A stretch of 64,000 nt of DNA from Prosthecobacter debontii (GCF_900167535.1 NZ_FUYE01000012.1:95947-159946), one strand, 5' to 3'. Shown: positions 53,560-62,731, counted from the first letter of the stretch. The notes: a model not told the origin generated them from the letters alone. A program made the numbers and translations.

Positions 53560-56500
53560 TTATATCAGATGTCGATAATCATATGAGCTCGAGGGCATTC
53601 CCGAAAGATAGTCTCCGTACCGCGCTATTGAGTTTGCTGAATCGATGGTGGAAGGAAGACGTGAATAATAATCAAAAGAATTCCAGTTCATTTTTGTTAA
53701 TCCAAGTATTTCAGTAGCGACTTGTGTAACATCAGAATGACCTCGGTAGCGTCTGATAAGGAGAGGCGCTGGGATTCTTCGTTTGCCTTGGTAATACTTG
53801 AACCTCGGGTTCTGGGTGTTTGGCGTCACTCCATGCACCCATAGGAGTGCAGTGTTTTTATCGAGTGAAACCAACGCGCCGCGTGGAATTGGAAAAGTAT
53901 CAATCTGTAATTGCCCATTATTAACTTTCGATGCCAAATATCGAATGGACTCTGAGACACAGATTTCAATAAGTTCCACGTTCGCAACGCCTTCTAACCC
54001 CTGCAATAGCCCCTGCTGTTCCTCTTCCGTGAATTGCGTACGCTTGTGTATCACCACGCGTGACGGGAGTTTCATTTTCGCATCATAGAACAGCTGCCGG
54101 ATGGTTTCTCCCATTCTTCTTGAATCATCTAAAGACATGAATGGATTGCCCTTTCGGAAAACTGGGTTTTCAATCCTCCCGAGGCGAAATTGCAGGCCTT
54201 CACCGCGAGCATTGTAGAGATGGCTACAGCCTAGGAGAATGTGGTTTCCAAGTGATGCTGCTGAATCTACACTATATCCAAGCCCCACGAATGCAGTTTC
54301 ATCATCAAGGCAATCGAGCCGCCATGGTGTTCGTTGCGCCTTGGCGTATAAAGCGAGCGACAGCCACCATCGGGTCCGGCAAGCTTGGCTCCCTAAAGTA
54401 GTTTTTTCTCTGATGAATTGCGTGCTCTGACCGTGTCGGGCTGCATAGGCTTTGACGAAGTTGTGTAGATCAAATCTTTCGCCGTCTGAGTCTATTCTTT
54501 CGTATGGTTCCCATCTGAACGGAACAAATATGGCGACAACGGCGGCAGGCCTCAGCGACCTGATAACGTCAAGCGAACGGCAGATTCTTTGTGCCAAATC
54601 TTTGGCTGCATTAATGGGCTCTCCAATCAGGTTGTCATCAAGCCCAAGCCAAAGCTCGTCTCCTGGTACAGGCGACTTCAGCGGCAATGCGAATGCAGAT
54701 GTGAACCCAGGAAAGTCTCTCAGATAGTCAGACTCTTTGCTGTCGGCTTTTGATGTCTCATGGAATTGATTGAGAAACCGTCGGAGCTTATGGGCATCGC
54801 TTTGAGGGCAGATTGCACCCATTTCCACTTCTGGGCATAGTGCTGAAGAGGTCAGCTTGTAGTCCCATGGTTTGTTCAGAACAAGACCTCTCAATGGATT
54901 GCTATCCTTGACTTCAGACTTGCCATTGGAAGATGTAAAAACAAGTGGAGCATCTGGTATGATCCAACCCTTTTGGTGAGCAAAGCGAAGGACTTCTCGG
55001 GGAAGCGGTGCTTGGCCTGCCTGGATTAGCCCTGCGCAGGATGGTGATGCAGGAATTTTAAAGTAAGCGCCGGATGGATCTAGAATTTCTTTGCCGCAAA
55101 TCTTGGCGGTCCAATTTTTGATCTCAGTATCAAAGACGGCGTTGTACTGACTGGCGTATACTTTTGATCTGACAATTTTTGTTATGTCTTTCTCGGCTAG
55201 CTCCCCAGATGGTGTAAACACCATGATCTCAGGCATGAGTGTAACAAATAGCTTTCCACCCACTGGTTCTATCCTCAACGCCAGTGCTTTGTGTAGGTTA
55301 TAATTGATACCGTTAAAGAAGTGGGTGTCATAACTGACCGGTTCCCAGATCCTCCTGCTCATATCTGACTTTAACCTCAGCTTATTAGCCAAGTTTGTAA
55401 CTAACGCACGTCGGTATAACGATAGTATTCTGCCGTCATTCAATACATCGGCCTGAGAAACGGCAGTAGCGACGGGACTGTTTACTAATTCTGAACCAAA
55501 TGCTTCCATTAGCGTCTGGCCATCAGCTAATGCCAAGACGCCGCCATCAACTGAAACAATAGTTCCGGGTCTAGCCCCCCATTTGTCATTCAGCCAATGC
55601 CGGGGCTTAATTCCTGGTGGGATTGTAAGGGTGCCCTTTAGGGCAGTGTGCGGGATAATCAGCGGGTAAGCATTACTTTTTATCAGAGAAGTTGGTGTCT
55701 GCTCCGGGCTCAAGAATGGCGCGGGGCCAGAGATGCCAGAGCTGAAGTCGCTCATCATTTGTTGGACTTCCTTCAGGGAGCTGCTGTCCATCAATCTGAG
55801 GGCAAATCTGGAGATCACATCGTCAAAGCCTTCAGTGGGGACGTAAAACGCTTCGCGTCCTGCGCTTCCGGCTTTATTCAACAACTGCTCAACTTCGGAA
55901 GGAATGGAACTGCCAAAGCCGCACCAAAAAAGTCGGCAATCTCCGGCTTTTGAATAAGTCTCTTCCAGGAGGCTCATGACAGAAGCGTCTCGTCCGCTGT
56001 AGCCAAGTACGATAAGATCGTAATCCTGTAATTCGTGGAGAAACTCATCGCGCAACAGGCCTTCCTGCTCCTGCAACTCCGAGGCGGTGTTTTTGAGTTT
56101 ATCGTATCGATAGTCGCCATGTAGTGAGACCACTCTTAGCTCCCCGGCTTTTGCAGGCCTGTTAGCACGGAAAGCGGTATCGATGCCGACCTCAATGCAG
56201 GTCACATCGAATTTAGCTGCTGCGTTACAAGCTAGACCATCAAAATTGGTCGTCCAGATTGTTTGAATGACCCCAATTTTTGCCAGTTTGGCAATGAGTC
56301 GGTACCCAATGTGCGGTTGGGCTTTGGAGACATAAGACTGAAAGAACGCTCTCCTGTCCTGGCTGGTAGGATAGCACTTTGCCGCGTAAAAAGAATATTC
56401 TTCCGGGTCGTCCAAAGGTGGATACTCAGCCCGTTGATCGAGCCATTGCTGAATCCTTTGTCGAGTGCCAGGAAGGGACAGCTCGCTCACCGATTCTCTC

Positions 56501-56691
56501 AAGAGAGGGTTGTTCGTAATGAATATATCCTGTTTCCATTCCCAGATACATCTCTGTCCCGATGGCATACCGGAAGATATTGATGCACCGGCCCCGAGAA
56601 AGAGACAAATAGGACGGTCGCGGTTGACTGCAACGGATCTAACCAGCTCATCAATTTGAAGAATTTTCGTAATTTCTTTCAGCGGCATCAT
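53560..56691 (-). CDS. Single-chain SIR2-APAZ-PIWI short Argonaute (fused SPARSA)
   Basis: The 1043-residue protein joins three parts. Residues about 25-290 are a SIR2-type NADase: CLFLGAGASISSG (31-41), WTTNFDGL (146-153), SLHGDYRYD with His191, and IVLGYSGRD (227-235). The middle (about 330-580) fits the APAZ region. The C-terminal half matches a short Argonaute MID-PIWI: FVGLGYSVDS, HILLGCSHLYNARGEGLQ, PSRVVIHKRTQF, and FDYYSRLPSTIDSANSIARYGDYL. The PIWI Asp of active slicers is absent (GLGYSVDS), as in other short Argonautes. Two-gene and fused forms are known to deplete NAD+ when a guide finds invading DNA. The Septu pair lies 123 bp downstream on the same strand. Confidence 0.88.
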   Translation of the reverse strand: MMPLKEITKILQIDELVRSVAVNRDRPICLFLGAGASISSGMPSGQRCIWEWKQDIFITNNPLLRESVSELSLPGTRQRIQQWLDQRAEYPPLDDPEEYSFYAAKCYPTSQDRRAFFQSYVSKAQPHIGYRLIAKLAKIGVIQTIWTTNFDGLACNAAAKFDVTCIEVGIDTAFRANRPAKAGELRVVSLHGDYRYDKLKNTASELQEQEGLLRDEFLHELQDYDLIVLGYSGRDASVMSLLEETYSKAGDCRLFWCGFGSSIPSEVEQLLNKAGSAGREAFYVPTEGFDDVISRFALRLMDSSSLKEVQQMMSDFSSGISGPAPFLSPEQTPTSLIKSNAYPLIIPHTALKGTLTIPPGIKPRHWLNDKWGARPGTIVSVDGGVLALADGQTLMEAFGSELVNSPVATAVSQADVLNDGRILSLYRRALVTNLANKLRLKSDMSRRIWEPVSYDTHFFNGINYNLHKALALRIEPVGGKLFVTLMPEIMVFTPSGELAEKDITKIVRSKVYASQYNAVFDTEIKNWTAKICGKEILDPSGAYFKIPASPSCAGLIQAGQAPLPREVLRFAHQKGWIIPDAPLVFTSSNGKSEVKDSNPLRGLVLNKPWDYKLTSSALCPEVEMGAICPQSDAHKLRRFLNQFHETSKADSKESDYLRDFPGFTSAFALPLKSPVPGDELWLGLDDNLIGEPINAAKDLAQRICRSLDVIRSLRPAAVVAIFVPFRWEPYERIDSDGERFDLHNFVKAYAARHGQSTQFIREKTTLGSQACRTRWWLSLALYAKAQRTPWRLDCLDDETAFVGLGYSVDSAASLGNHILLGCSHLYNARGEGLQFRLGRIENPVFRKGNPFMSLDDSRRMGETIRQLFYDAKMKLPSRVVIHKRTQFTEEEQQGLLQGLEGVANVELIEICVSESIRYLASKVNNGQLQIDTFPIPRGALVSLDKNTALLWVHGVTPNTQNPRFKYYQGKRRIPAPLLIRRYRGHSDVTQVATEILGLTKMNWNSFDYYSRLPSTIDSANSIARYGDYLSGMPSSSYDYRHLI

Positions 56692-56916
56692 CCAGCATTA
56701 CCAGCCTTGAAATTCTATGTCAAATGACTGATCAGTATGTCCCACAATGCCTGGAAGATGTTGGGATTATTCGGATTATTCGGATTATTAATGTGATTTT
56801 TATCGGTCTGAGAATGCCCAGTCACAGCCAATCTGAGCTCTTAATTTAACAACCAGTGGTTGTGGTGGTATGATGTCTTCAAGCGCATACAGTGTGCGTG
56901 ACTTGGAGATAAGAAA

Positions 56917-57111
56917 ATGTGGAAGAAAGAAACATTGCCTAGTGAGGGCTTTGTGAGGTTGCCGTTAATTTTAAAACTGATTCCAGTGGGGCGTTCGACT
57001 TGGTGGGCCGGAGTCAAAAGCGGACGGTTTCCTAAGGGTATCAAGCTTGGCAAAAACACGACTGCCTGGAGGGCGGAAGACATCAGACGGTTGATGGAGA
57101 GTTTTCAATGA
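56917..57111 (+). CDS. AlpA-like excisionase/transcription regulator
   Basis: The 64-residue protein has the MerR/AlpA winged-helix pattern: GFVRLPLILKLIPVGRSTWWAGVKSGRFPKGIKLGKNTTAWRAEDIRRLMESFQ. In P4-like elements AlpA proteins switch on integrase or serve as excisionase. GGAG stands 12 bases before the start codon. It diverges from the SIR2-Argonaute gene; the space between holds three copies of ATTCGGATT near 56765-56790. Confidence 0.85.
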   Translation: MWKKETLPSEGFVRLPLILKLIPVGRSTWWAGVKSGRFPKGIKLGKNTTAWRAEDIRRLMESFQ

Positions 57112-57119
57112 TGCGCCAT

Positions 57120-57791
57120 TCACCATACTCGTTGCCGTTTAACTTTGGCTTTGCGGATGGGAGCGGGGAGGTCGGCTTGCGATGTGTTGCCAGAGCCAAA
57201 TCCTTCTTCGGCATCGTTCATTGCGTCGCGGTAGCGTTTGCGTTGACGAATCTGCAGCCAGTAGTTGATCCCTTCTTTGAGGAACATGGCAAAGGCTGTG
57301 TAAATCAGCCATGATGAGAGGTTGTTCACTGCCTGACCGCCCAAACGCAGTATCAGGGCCGCTGAGAGAACGAGGGCGGGTTCAACCACCATCACCACCA
57401 AGTTGCGAAGCTCAGATGTCGTTTCCGTTTTTAACCAACTCAGAAGGCGGAGAATGTGCGGGGTGCCGGAATCATTGTCATGCGTGGCGGTGTCGCGTAC
57501 TTCGGTCACGTAAACGCTGATGAGATGAAACATGTAAAGGGTGGCAGAGGTGCAGCCAAACAAGCATAACCCTTTGTTGGTTCGCCAGACGGCTGGCTCG
57601 TTCCAGGCATAAATGCTAAAAAGAATAAATGCCCACGAGCCAGCCAGAAAAATGCTTTTGGGTCGAAGAAACGCATATCCAAAGCTGCTTCGAAGGAACA
57701 CAAGGACGGTCATGGACATGCAGTGCAGAATCGCGCTGAGCAGTGGGATGCGCTGCTGAGCATGAGTTTGTTCGACCTGCCTGTCTTTCAT
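57120..57791 (-). CDS. Membrane protein coupled to the transfer ATPase
   Basis: The 223-residue protein has about five predicted TM helices (MSMTVLVFLRSSFGYAFL, IFLAGSWAFILFSIYAW, GLCLFGCTSATLYMFHLISVYV, LVVMVVEPALVLSAALILRL, WLIYTAFAMFLKEGINYWL) and a basic C-terminus (RKAKVKRQRVW). Its ATG overlaps the stop of the TraD-like gene by 3 bases (ATGA at 57788-57791). It may anchor the coupling ATPase, which itself lacks TM helices (inference). The longer frame upstream lies within the ATPase gene and was rejected. Confidence 0.75.
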   Translation of the reverse strand: MKDRQVEQTHAQQRIPLLSAILHCMSMTVLVFLRSSFGYAFLRPKSIFLAGSWAFILFSIYAWNEPAVWRTNKGLCLFGCTSATLYMFHLISVYVTEVRDTATHDNDSGTPHILRLLSWLKTETTSELRNLVVMVVEPALVLSAALILRLGGQAVNNLSSWLIYTAFAMFLKEGINYWLQIRQRKRYRDAMNDAEEGFGSGNTSQADLPAPIRKAKVKRQRVW

Positions 57792-59314
57792 CCGTAGATC
57801 TGGTTGAAGCTGTGACGGATGTAGTTTTGGGCGACTGGCTTTTTGCTGTTTGAGCCGAGCCATCGCCTGCCTCCCTGGAAGATGATTGAGTCTACCAGAA
57901 AGCCTGATTCCCGTCCCCCTGTACGAAGGGTGGTGAATTCCTGCGGTTGGACAAGGTATTCAAAAACCTGGCTGCCGCTGGCGCTCTGGTTGAGATTGCC
58001 CGGTTGACCTTTGCCATTCACGGCTTCCGAAAGTCCGCCTGACAGGCGTATTTGTTTGGTTCTTCCAAGCGTGTTTGCTGCCCAGTTGTTGGTCGTGGAA
58101 TCACCGTTCGCATGGAAGATCTTGGTCTGGAGGTTTCCGAGGAAGGCGTCAACTTCGGAACGGGCATTGTGACCACTGAAGGCGGCATGGTAGCTGGGCA
58201 GGTTTTGGGTCAAGTAAACCGTGCAGGCGCGGGAACTTCGCGCCGTGCTCTGGAACATAGCATCATAGGAGCTGGCAAAAAATTGGGATTCGTCCGCCCA
58301 TAAGAACACCGGGCGGATGGTTTGCTCGGCTTTCTCCCTTGAGGTTCCTGGCGGGATGCGCCGTTCAACGGCCCTTTGCCAGACAAACTTGAAGAGCACT
58401 TGGGCAAACTGGCCCAGCTCGTTGTATTCTTTCACAGGCAGGTTCAGGATGATGATCTTGCCGCTAAAACTATCTTCCGGGCTGAAGTTCAGATCGGTGC
58501 AGAAGAGCTTGCGGAGCATCCCGCGCAAGAAACAATCCGCCATACTGGTAAAGCTGGAAACAATCACCGAGCGGGTTTCGGGAGCGAGCGCGGGAAATTC
58601 CAGCAGCCAATAGTTCCGGGTAAGTTCCCAATCGGTTTCCTTGCCTGCGTCTATGGCAGGCTGACGGGCATGTTCGATGAGGGTATGGCAGACAGAGGTG
58701 CTTTGCCATTTTCCATCATCTGCTTCGGTGGGAGATCGAGGAGCGGAAGTGATGATACGATAGAGGCCGGGGAGATCCACGTCATTGGTAGCGAGAACCG
58801 CCAGATCAATGGCACTGCGCAGGAGTTGTTTTAGAGTGCGCTGCCAGTAGCTATCTTGAGCACCTGAACCTCCCTGGCGTTTTTCCGCGGATTCCATCAC
58901 CGCGCAGAAGAGATTGACCAGATTCTCGGTGTGGCCTGCGCCAACTCCAGGGCGTTGCAACTCGTAGCGCAGGAAGTTGAACCGATGGGCGGAGTTTTCC
59001 TCCACAATCAGCAGGTCGGGTTCGCGGCCAGTCTCTTTAGCATAGGTTTTCCAATTCAAGACCTCATCCGGTTTGGCCGTCAACACCAGCCCACCCAGAT
59101 TGGCTTCGAGCATTGCCCTGGCGACAGCGTGCCCGCTTCCGGAGGATTTGCCTGACCCGGTGCCGCCAAAAATCTGCAAGCCTTCAAATGCATCTCCCAG
59201 GCTCCAGTAATTCTCAGCGAGACGTTTGGGACCAAAAGCCAGAAGTTCCTCATCGTTGTCCGGCCAATCCTTGACGGTAGTCGTCTCGCGCGATTCTGGG
59301 GATGGGCCATTCAT
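57788..59314 (-). CDS. TraD/VirD4-like type IV coupling ATPase
   Basis: The 508-residue ATPase has Walker A in LQIFGGTGSGKSSGSGHAV (residues about 46-64), a central domain, and Walker B plus TraM-recognition region VFLWADESQFFASSYDAMFQSTARSSRACTVYLTQNLPSYHAA. Coupling proteins bring relaxase-bound DNA to a type IV secretion channel. N-terminal TM helices usual in VirD4 are absent; the coupled membrane protein downstream may supply them. No relaxase or secretion genes lie in view, so this is either part of a larger ICE reaching beyond the window or a mobilisable remnant. Confidence 0.88.
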   Translation of the reverse strand: MNGPSPESRETTTVKDWPDNDEELLAFGPKRLAENYWSLGDAFEGLQIFGGTGSGKSSGSGHAVARAMLEANLGGLVLTAKPDEVLNWKTYAKETGREPDLLIVEENSAHRFNFLRYELQRPGVGAGHTENLVNLFCAVMESAEKRQGGSGAQDSYWQRTLKQLLRSAIDLAVLATNDVDLPGLYRIITSAPRSPTEADDGKWQSTSVCHTLIEHARQPAIDAGKETDWELTRNYWLLEFPALAPETRSVIVSSFTSMADCFLRGMLRKLFCTDLNFSPEDSFSGKIIILNLPVKEYNELGQFAQVLFKFVWQRAVERRIPPGTSREKAEQTIRPVFLWADESQFFASSYDAMFQSTARSSRACTVYLTQNLPSYHAAFSGHNARSEVDAFLGNLQTKIFHANGDSTTNNWAANTLGRTKQIRLSGGLSEAVNGKGQPGNLNQSASGSQVFEYLVQPQEFTTLRTGGRESGFLVDSIIFQGGRRWLGSNSKKPVAQNYIRHSFNQIYG

Positions 59315-59841
59315 ACAGGGTTATGCGGAAGCCGAACGTCCAATACGAAACATGCATTAAACGATCAACAAAATTTCTACGCATCCTTAACCTACAGACA
59401 AAATTAACGCTTGTTCGCATCCCATAAAATCTAACACCTGATGTTAATTTTTCACGGTCTTGGCGGAAAGTGGAACGGCAGCACCAGCGGAGCGGGATGC
59501 GGCTGGGATTTGCCCCCCTTAGCTGTGCTAAGGAGAGATGTCTGAAAGAAAAACTTCAACTTTAATATGTTCATGTGAACTCGTTAATTACGGACGGGCG
59601 GTAACGGCATTTTAGGATCAGACGCGGAGTGGTATCATGGTCACAAGTGCATAAAATTGAGACCTCGATAGTTCACGGCAAAAAGCCTCTCGCTTGACCA
59701 AGATGACACGGTGCTCTTACGAACACCTATGCGGGATGTGCAAATATTGTGATGCTTAAGTAAGTGAAATGGTCTAGTTTTGCAAAATACCTGCTACCGG
59801 TTGATCAGGTATCCTTCACGAAACCTTTTTCTTACGCTCCC
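59315..59841. other. Gene-free interval in the element
   Basis: About 530 bp without a credible frame separate the transfer ATPase from the next plus-strand genes. Composition is mixed, with AT-rich parts around 59400 and 59560. A promoter for the divergent genes must lie here; no palindrome or origin-like repeat could be defined. Confidence 0.5.
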
Positions 59842-60540
59842 ATGGACTCCCTTGAAATGACGGCGGTCGTTCTGACAACGATTACAGCATTTGCACAGCT
59901 GGTGGTGACATTCTCAGCGCAAAAAACTGCGAAAAGGGGCAATCAGCCAAACGCAGCGATGGTTACCTCGCTTGTCGCCCGGGTCAAAACCCTGTTGAAA
60001 ATTGCAACATTTTCGATGCTCGTGAATTTGGCGGCTTGTGTAGTTCTTATTTATCAAGCACATGAGTCAGAGAGGGCTAAAGAAGCAGCCGACCTTACGC
60101 TGAAAAAAGTTCAGACGGAGCTAAAGGAGGCGGAAGGTAAGCTAAAGCGCTCGTCGGAGGATGTGGTTCAGCGGGTCGTTAAAAAACTCAAGGCAGATTT
60201 TCACCGCTGCCTTTTGACTTGTGAGGAAGAGATCACAAAGGACAAGATGTGGGCTCCGAACTCAGGTGCGAAAAAGGAGGCAATTTTAGGGCAAGTCGAA
60301 AATATCCGCGCGAATATGGAGACCTCTTTAGATCGCTGCGAGGCAGACACTTTCGCGTTAATCTCGGTCTTTCCCGAAGGAGAACCGGAATTTCAACCGC
60401 TTCAAGAACTCCAGCGAGCAGCACGACAAGACATTGTTCAGGAAATGCAGGAGGCGACGATTGGCGAACAATCCCTAGATCAGCTGCGCACTCAGATCCT
60501 TAATCGCATTGCGTCAGCTCGGAAACAGCTTGTAAAATAG
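59842..60540 (+). CDS. Membrane protein with coiled coil, unknown function
   Basis: The 232-residue protein (ATG 59842; GTG 59764 also possible) has two N-terminal TM helices (MTAVVLTTITAFAQLVVTFSA and IATFSMLVNLAACVVLIYQA) and then a long coiled coil (ERAKEAADLTLKKVQTELKEAEGKLKRSSEDVVQRVVKKLK). The C-terminal part is helical. It precedes a small exported protein by 10 bp. No homologue is recognised. Confidence 0.65.
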   Translation: MDSLEMTAVVLTTITAFAQLVVTFSAQKTAKRGNQPNAAMVTSLVARVKTLLKIATFSMLVNLAACVVLIYQAHESERAKEAADLTLKKVQTELKEAEGKLKRSSEDVVQRVVKKLKADFHRCLLTCEEEITKDKMWAPNSGAKKEAILGQVENIRANMETSLDRCEADTFALISVFPEGEPEFQPLQELQRAARQDIVQEMQEATIGEQSLDQLRTQILNRIASARKQLVK

Positions 60541-60550
60541 TCCGTATATC

Positions 60551-61078
60551 ATGAAGTATAAAGACATGTTCGACCTAGGAAAAAAATCAAACTTATGCAA
60601 GTTTACTGCCTTTGCGCTGTGGCTTTCTTCAACGCCTGCTTTCAGTGTTGATGGGCATGCTTTGAATTCGTCGAGTCTTCGGATTTTCGACAAGGGGCTA
60701 CGGCAGGCCTGTGCGCAGTTCGACAGCGCGATTGCCCGATACAGATCTGCTGCTTTTCATGGGGAAAATGAACTTCTAGAAGTTGTTAAAGGTTCACAGA
60801 GCGTTTTTGTCCAGAGCGTCTGTTTCAGGCAATCATACGGTGACGAAGCTTGGTCTCGCGCAAGAGGGGTGGTGGACAGCTTGTATGAGGAATGTAGCAA
60901 AGTTGTCCAAAGCACAGAGTTTCAAGGTGTAGGGAAAGAGATTGTTGAGAATTGCGAGCAAATGATCAACACCCACATGAAAGGGCTTCAGGTGCAGCAT
61001 GTCATTCTGAACCTGACCGCAAGCGCCCCGAGCGTTTATCGGGTGCGTGAAGAGCCTGTTCTAAGTGCGTCGCGGTAA
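60551..61078 (+). CDS. Exported helical protein, paralogue of the convergent gene
   Basis: The 175-residue protein has a signal peptide (FTAFALWLSSTPAFSV). Its mature part can be aligned with the protein encoded at 61036-61464: LRIFDKGLRQA with LEIFDRPLRNA, and QSVFVQSVCFRQSYGDEAW with QSLYMQASRYKQAYGTRGW, then helices VVDSLYEECSKVV and IVEELLESSLRSL. The genes face each other and overlap by 43 bp at their 3' ends. No family is recognised. Several Cys are present only in this copy. Confidence 0.65.
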   Translation: MKYKDMFDLGKKSNLCKFTAFALWLSSTPAFSVDGHALNSSSLRIFDKGLRQACAQFDSAIARYRSAAFHGENELLEVVKGSQSVFVQSVCFRQSYGDEAWSRARGVVDSLYEECSKVVQSTEFQGVGKEIVENCEQMINTHMKGLQVQHVILNLTASAPSVYRVREEPVLSASR

Positions 61079-61464
61079 CGCTTCACTGTTTCCAGGGAGT
61101 CCGCAGAAGCTTGTTTGTTTTCTAGACTCCGGAGAGAAGATTCGAGCAATTCTTCCACGATTTCCCCCCCGCGTTCTTGCCATCCTCGAGTGCCGTAAGC
61201 TTGTTTGTAACGGGAAGCCTGCATGTAAAGGGATTGGCTTCTTAAAACAGCTTCTTGTTCAAAGCTTATATTCCCTTGTTTTGTGGAAATCAGCTCAAGG
61301 AGCGAAAGACTGGCGTTACGAAGTGGCCGGTCGAAGATTTCGAGCTGAATGCGTTGAGCTGTGGCGGGAGATGGTTCAACTGCCGTGGTGAATTGCGCAT
61401 AAGAAACGGCCAGTGGTGCAATGACCATGGCCCTGAAGCCAGCTATTTTCTTTGTGTATTCCAT
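61036..61464 (-). CDS. Exported helical protein, convergent paralogue
   Basis: The 142-residue protein has a hydrophobic N-terminus (GFRAMVIAPLAVSYAQFTTAV) fitting a signal peptide and a helical mature part similar to the 60551-61078 product. It has no Cys, in contrast to its paralogue. The last 43 bp overlap the other gene on the opposite strand. Tail-to-tail paralogues of this sort arise by inverted duplication. Function unknown. Confidence 0.6.
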   Translation of the reverse strand: MEYTKKIAGFRAMVIAPLAVSYAQFTTAVEPSPATAQRIQLEIFDRPLRNASLSLLELISTKQGNISFEQEAVLRSQSLYMQASRYKQAYGTRGWQERGGEIVEELLESSLRSLENKQASADSLETVKRYRDALRTGSSRTR

Positions 61465-61853
61465 AATAATTATAATAGTTCATAAATTTTTAATTTTGTC
61501 AATATTTCTGGTATTCATAACCATTGGTATGGCTAACAGCCGATTTTTCGGGGTGGCAAGCGAGAGAGTGGTGGTTCTCGAAGCCTCATATGGGGATACG
61601 TCTCGCAACAGGAGACACCAAAATCTCATAGTTGGAAGGACTCTTGGCATTTGGGGGATCATTCGGAGAATGGGGCACGTAACATTGCTACTGAGAGTCG
61701 GAAGGAGTGTTGTGAAGAGAATCTGTAAGAGTCACCAGTCTCACAGGTTGATCGATATCACTCCAGAGGCTGTATGCCTTGCTCATTGCTGCGCGGTCAT
61801 TGCCCTTTTAACCGGGATCATGCAATAGGAACGCAAGAGATGAGTTGTAGCGT
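61465..61853. other. AT-rich interval without a supported gene
   Basis: A frame of 135 codons (61421-61828) crosses this interval, but it starts inside the upstream gene on the other strand, has no ribosome-binding site and shows no motif beyond a hydrophobic patch from the AT-rich segment. Nothing else was seen. Confidence 0.5.
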
Positions 61854-62145
61854 TTGATTGAGCAGGGGATTGACGCATGTGCAAAATTCACCCTAATGGT
61901 GAATCTGCCCATTGAGTATTCCGACAAGCCGGTGACGCCTTTTGGTGGCATGGCCTTGATGAAACGCTTCATCGACCAGACCGGCATTCGTGAGCATTGG
62001 CCACCTTGGACCTCCCGGAAGGGGGCTCCAACCGCGCTTATGATCCGGTGAACATCATCGAGAGCTTCTGGCTCGGGATCTGGAGCAATGGAATGGCTGA
62101 AGCGGGACTGTTAATCGTCAAAATGTGGTGAGGAGGAACGCTACC
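61854..62145 (+). pseudogene. Transposase remnant (IS1380-like)
   Basis: The first frame reads NLPIEYSDKPVTPFGGMALMKRFIDQTGIREHWPPW, and after a frameshift the next reads LDLPEGGSNRAYDPVNIIESFWLGIW. Together these match the N-terminal part of a transposase of IS1380-like type. The catalytic middle is missing; a further stretch to about 62330 (LGQQGRSAANDYCLSVWL, VVKLAIERSGAMPEEVKWARHLAKQRS) may belong to other element debris. No terminal inverted repeats could be identified. Confidence 0.65.
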
Positions 62146-62404
62146 GAAACTCGAACCGTTCAATTCTAAAGGCACGCCTCGGGCAGCAAGGAAGAAGCGC
62201 AGCGAATGACTATTGCCTGAGCGTCTGGTTAGAGGGGGTGGTGGTCAAGCTGGCCATTGAACGCAGTGGAGCGATGCCGGAGGAGGTTAAGTGGGCGAGG
62301 CATCTGGCAAAGCAGCGGTCATAGGCGGGCTTGAAATGGACGGCAGGCGCAGAGCCCACGGGTGGGCCGGGCGGGCACTTTTCTTTTGACTAGGATTTCA
62401 GTCG

Positions 62405-62704
62405 TTAGAGCAGGCAGCCCTGCCGCTGGCTGGTAAGGTAAGTCTGCCACTCAGGTGAATGGGCGGCTGTGTCCAGGATGATGCGGACGGCTTCCACTGG
62501 GCCGCCAGCCTCGGCTACCGTTCCGGCAGGGAGATAATGGGAGAGGTAGCCTGTTTCGGAGATGGGCAGCGGGGTCTTGAAGGGACAGACCGACCGAATT
62601 CCAAGATGGTCGAAGATGTACAGGTTGGGAGTGTAAGCGATCTCAATGTCGATTGCCAGATGGCCTGAAATCCATGTGAAGTGATAGCGCTGTGCTGGTC
62701 TCAT
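62405..62704 (-). CDS. Hypothetical mobile-element protein
   Basis: The 99-residue protein starts MRPAQRYHFTWISGHLAIDIEIAYTPNLY and contains PVEAVRIILDTAAHSPEWQTYL. It has no signal or TM segment. AGGAACAAACT precedes the ATG. It lies downstream of the methyltransferase gene across a strong hairpin. No function is recognised. Confidence 0.6.
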   Translation of the reverse strand: MRPAQRYHFTWISGHLAIDIEIAYTPNLYIFDHLGIRSVCPFKTPLPISETGYLSHYLPAGTVAEAGGPVEAVRIILDTAAHSPEWQTYLTSQRQGCLL

Positions 62705-62731
62705 AGTTTGTTCCTATTGAGGTTTGATAAA

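Noticed and set aside
53560-56691. Plain SIR2 defence protein (such as ThsA or DSR type)
   Set aside because: The C-terminal half carries Argonaute MID/PIWI-like blocks not found in those families.
61421-61828. 135-codon plus-strand frame
   Set aside because: It begins within the opposite-strand gene, has no ribosome-binding site and shows only an AT-driven hydrophobic run.
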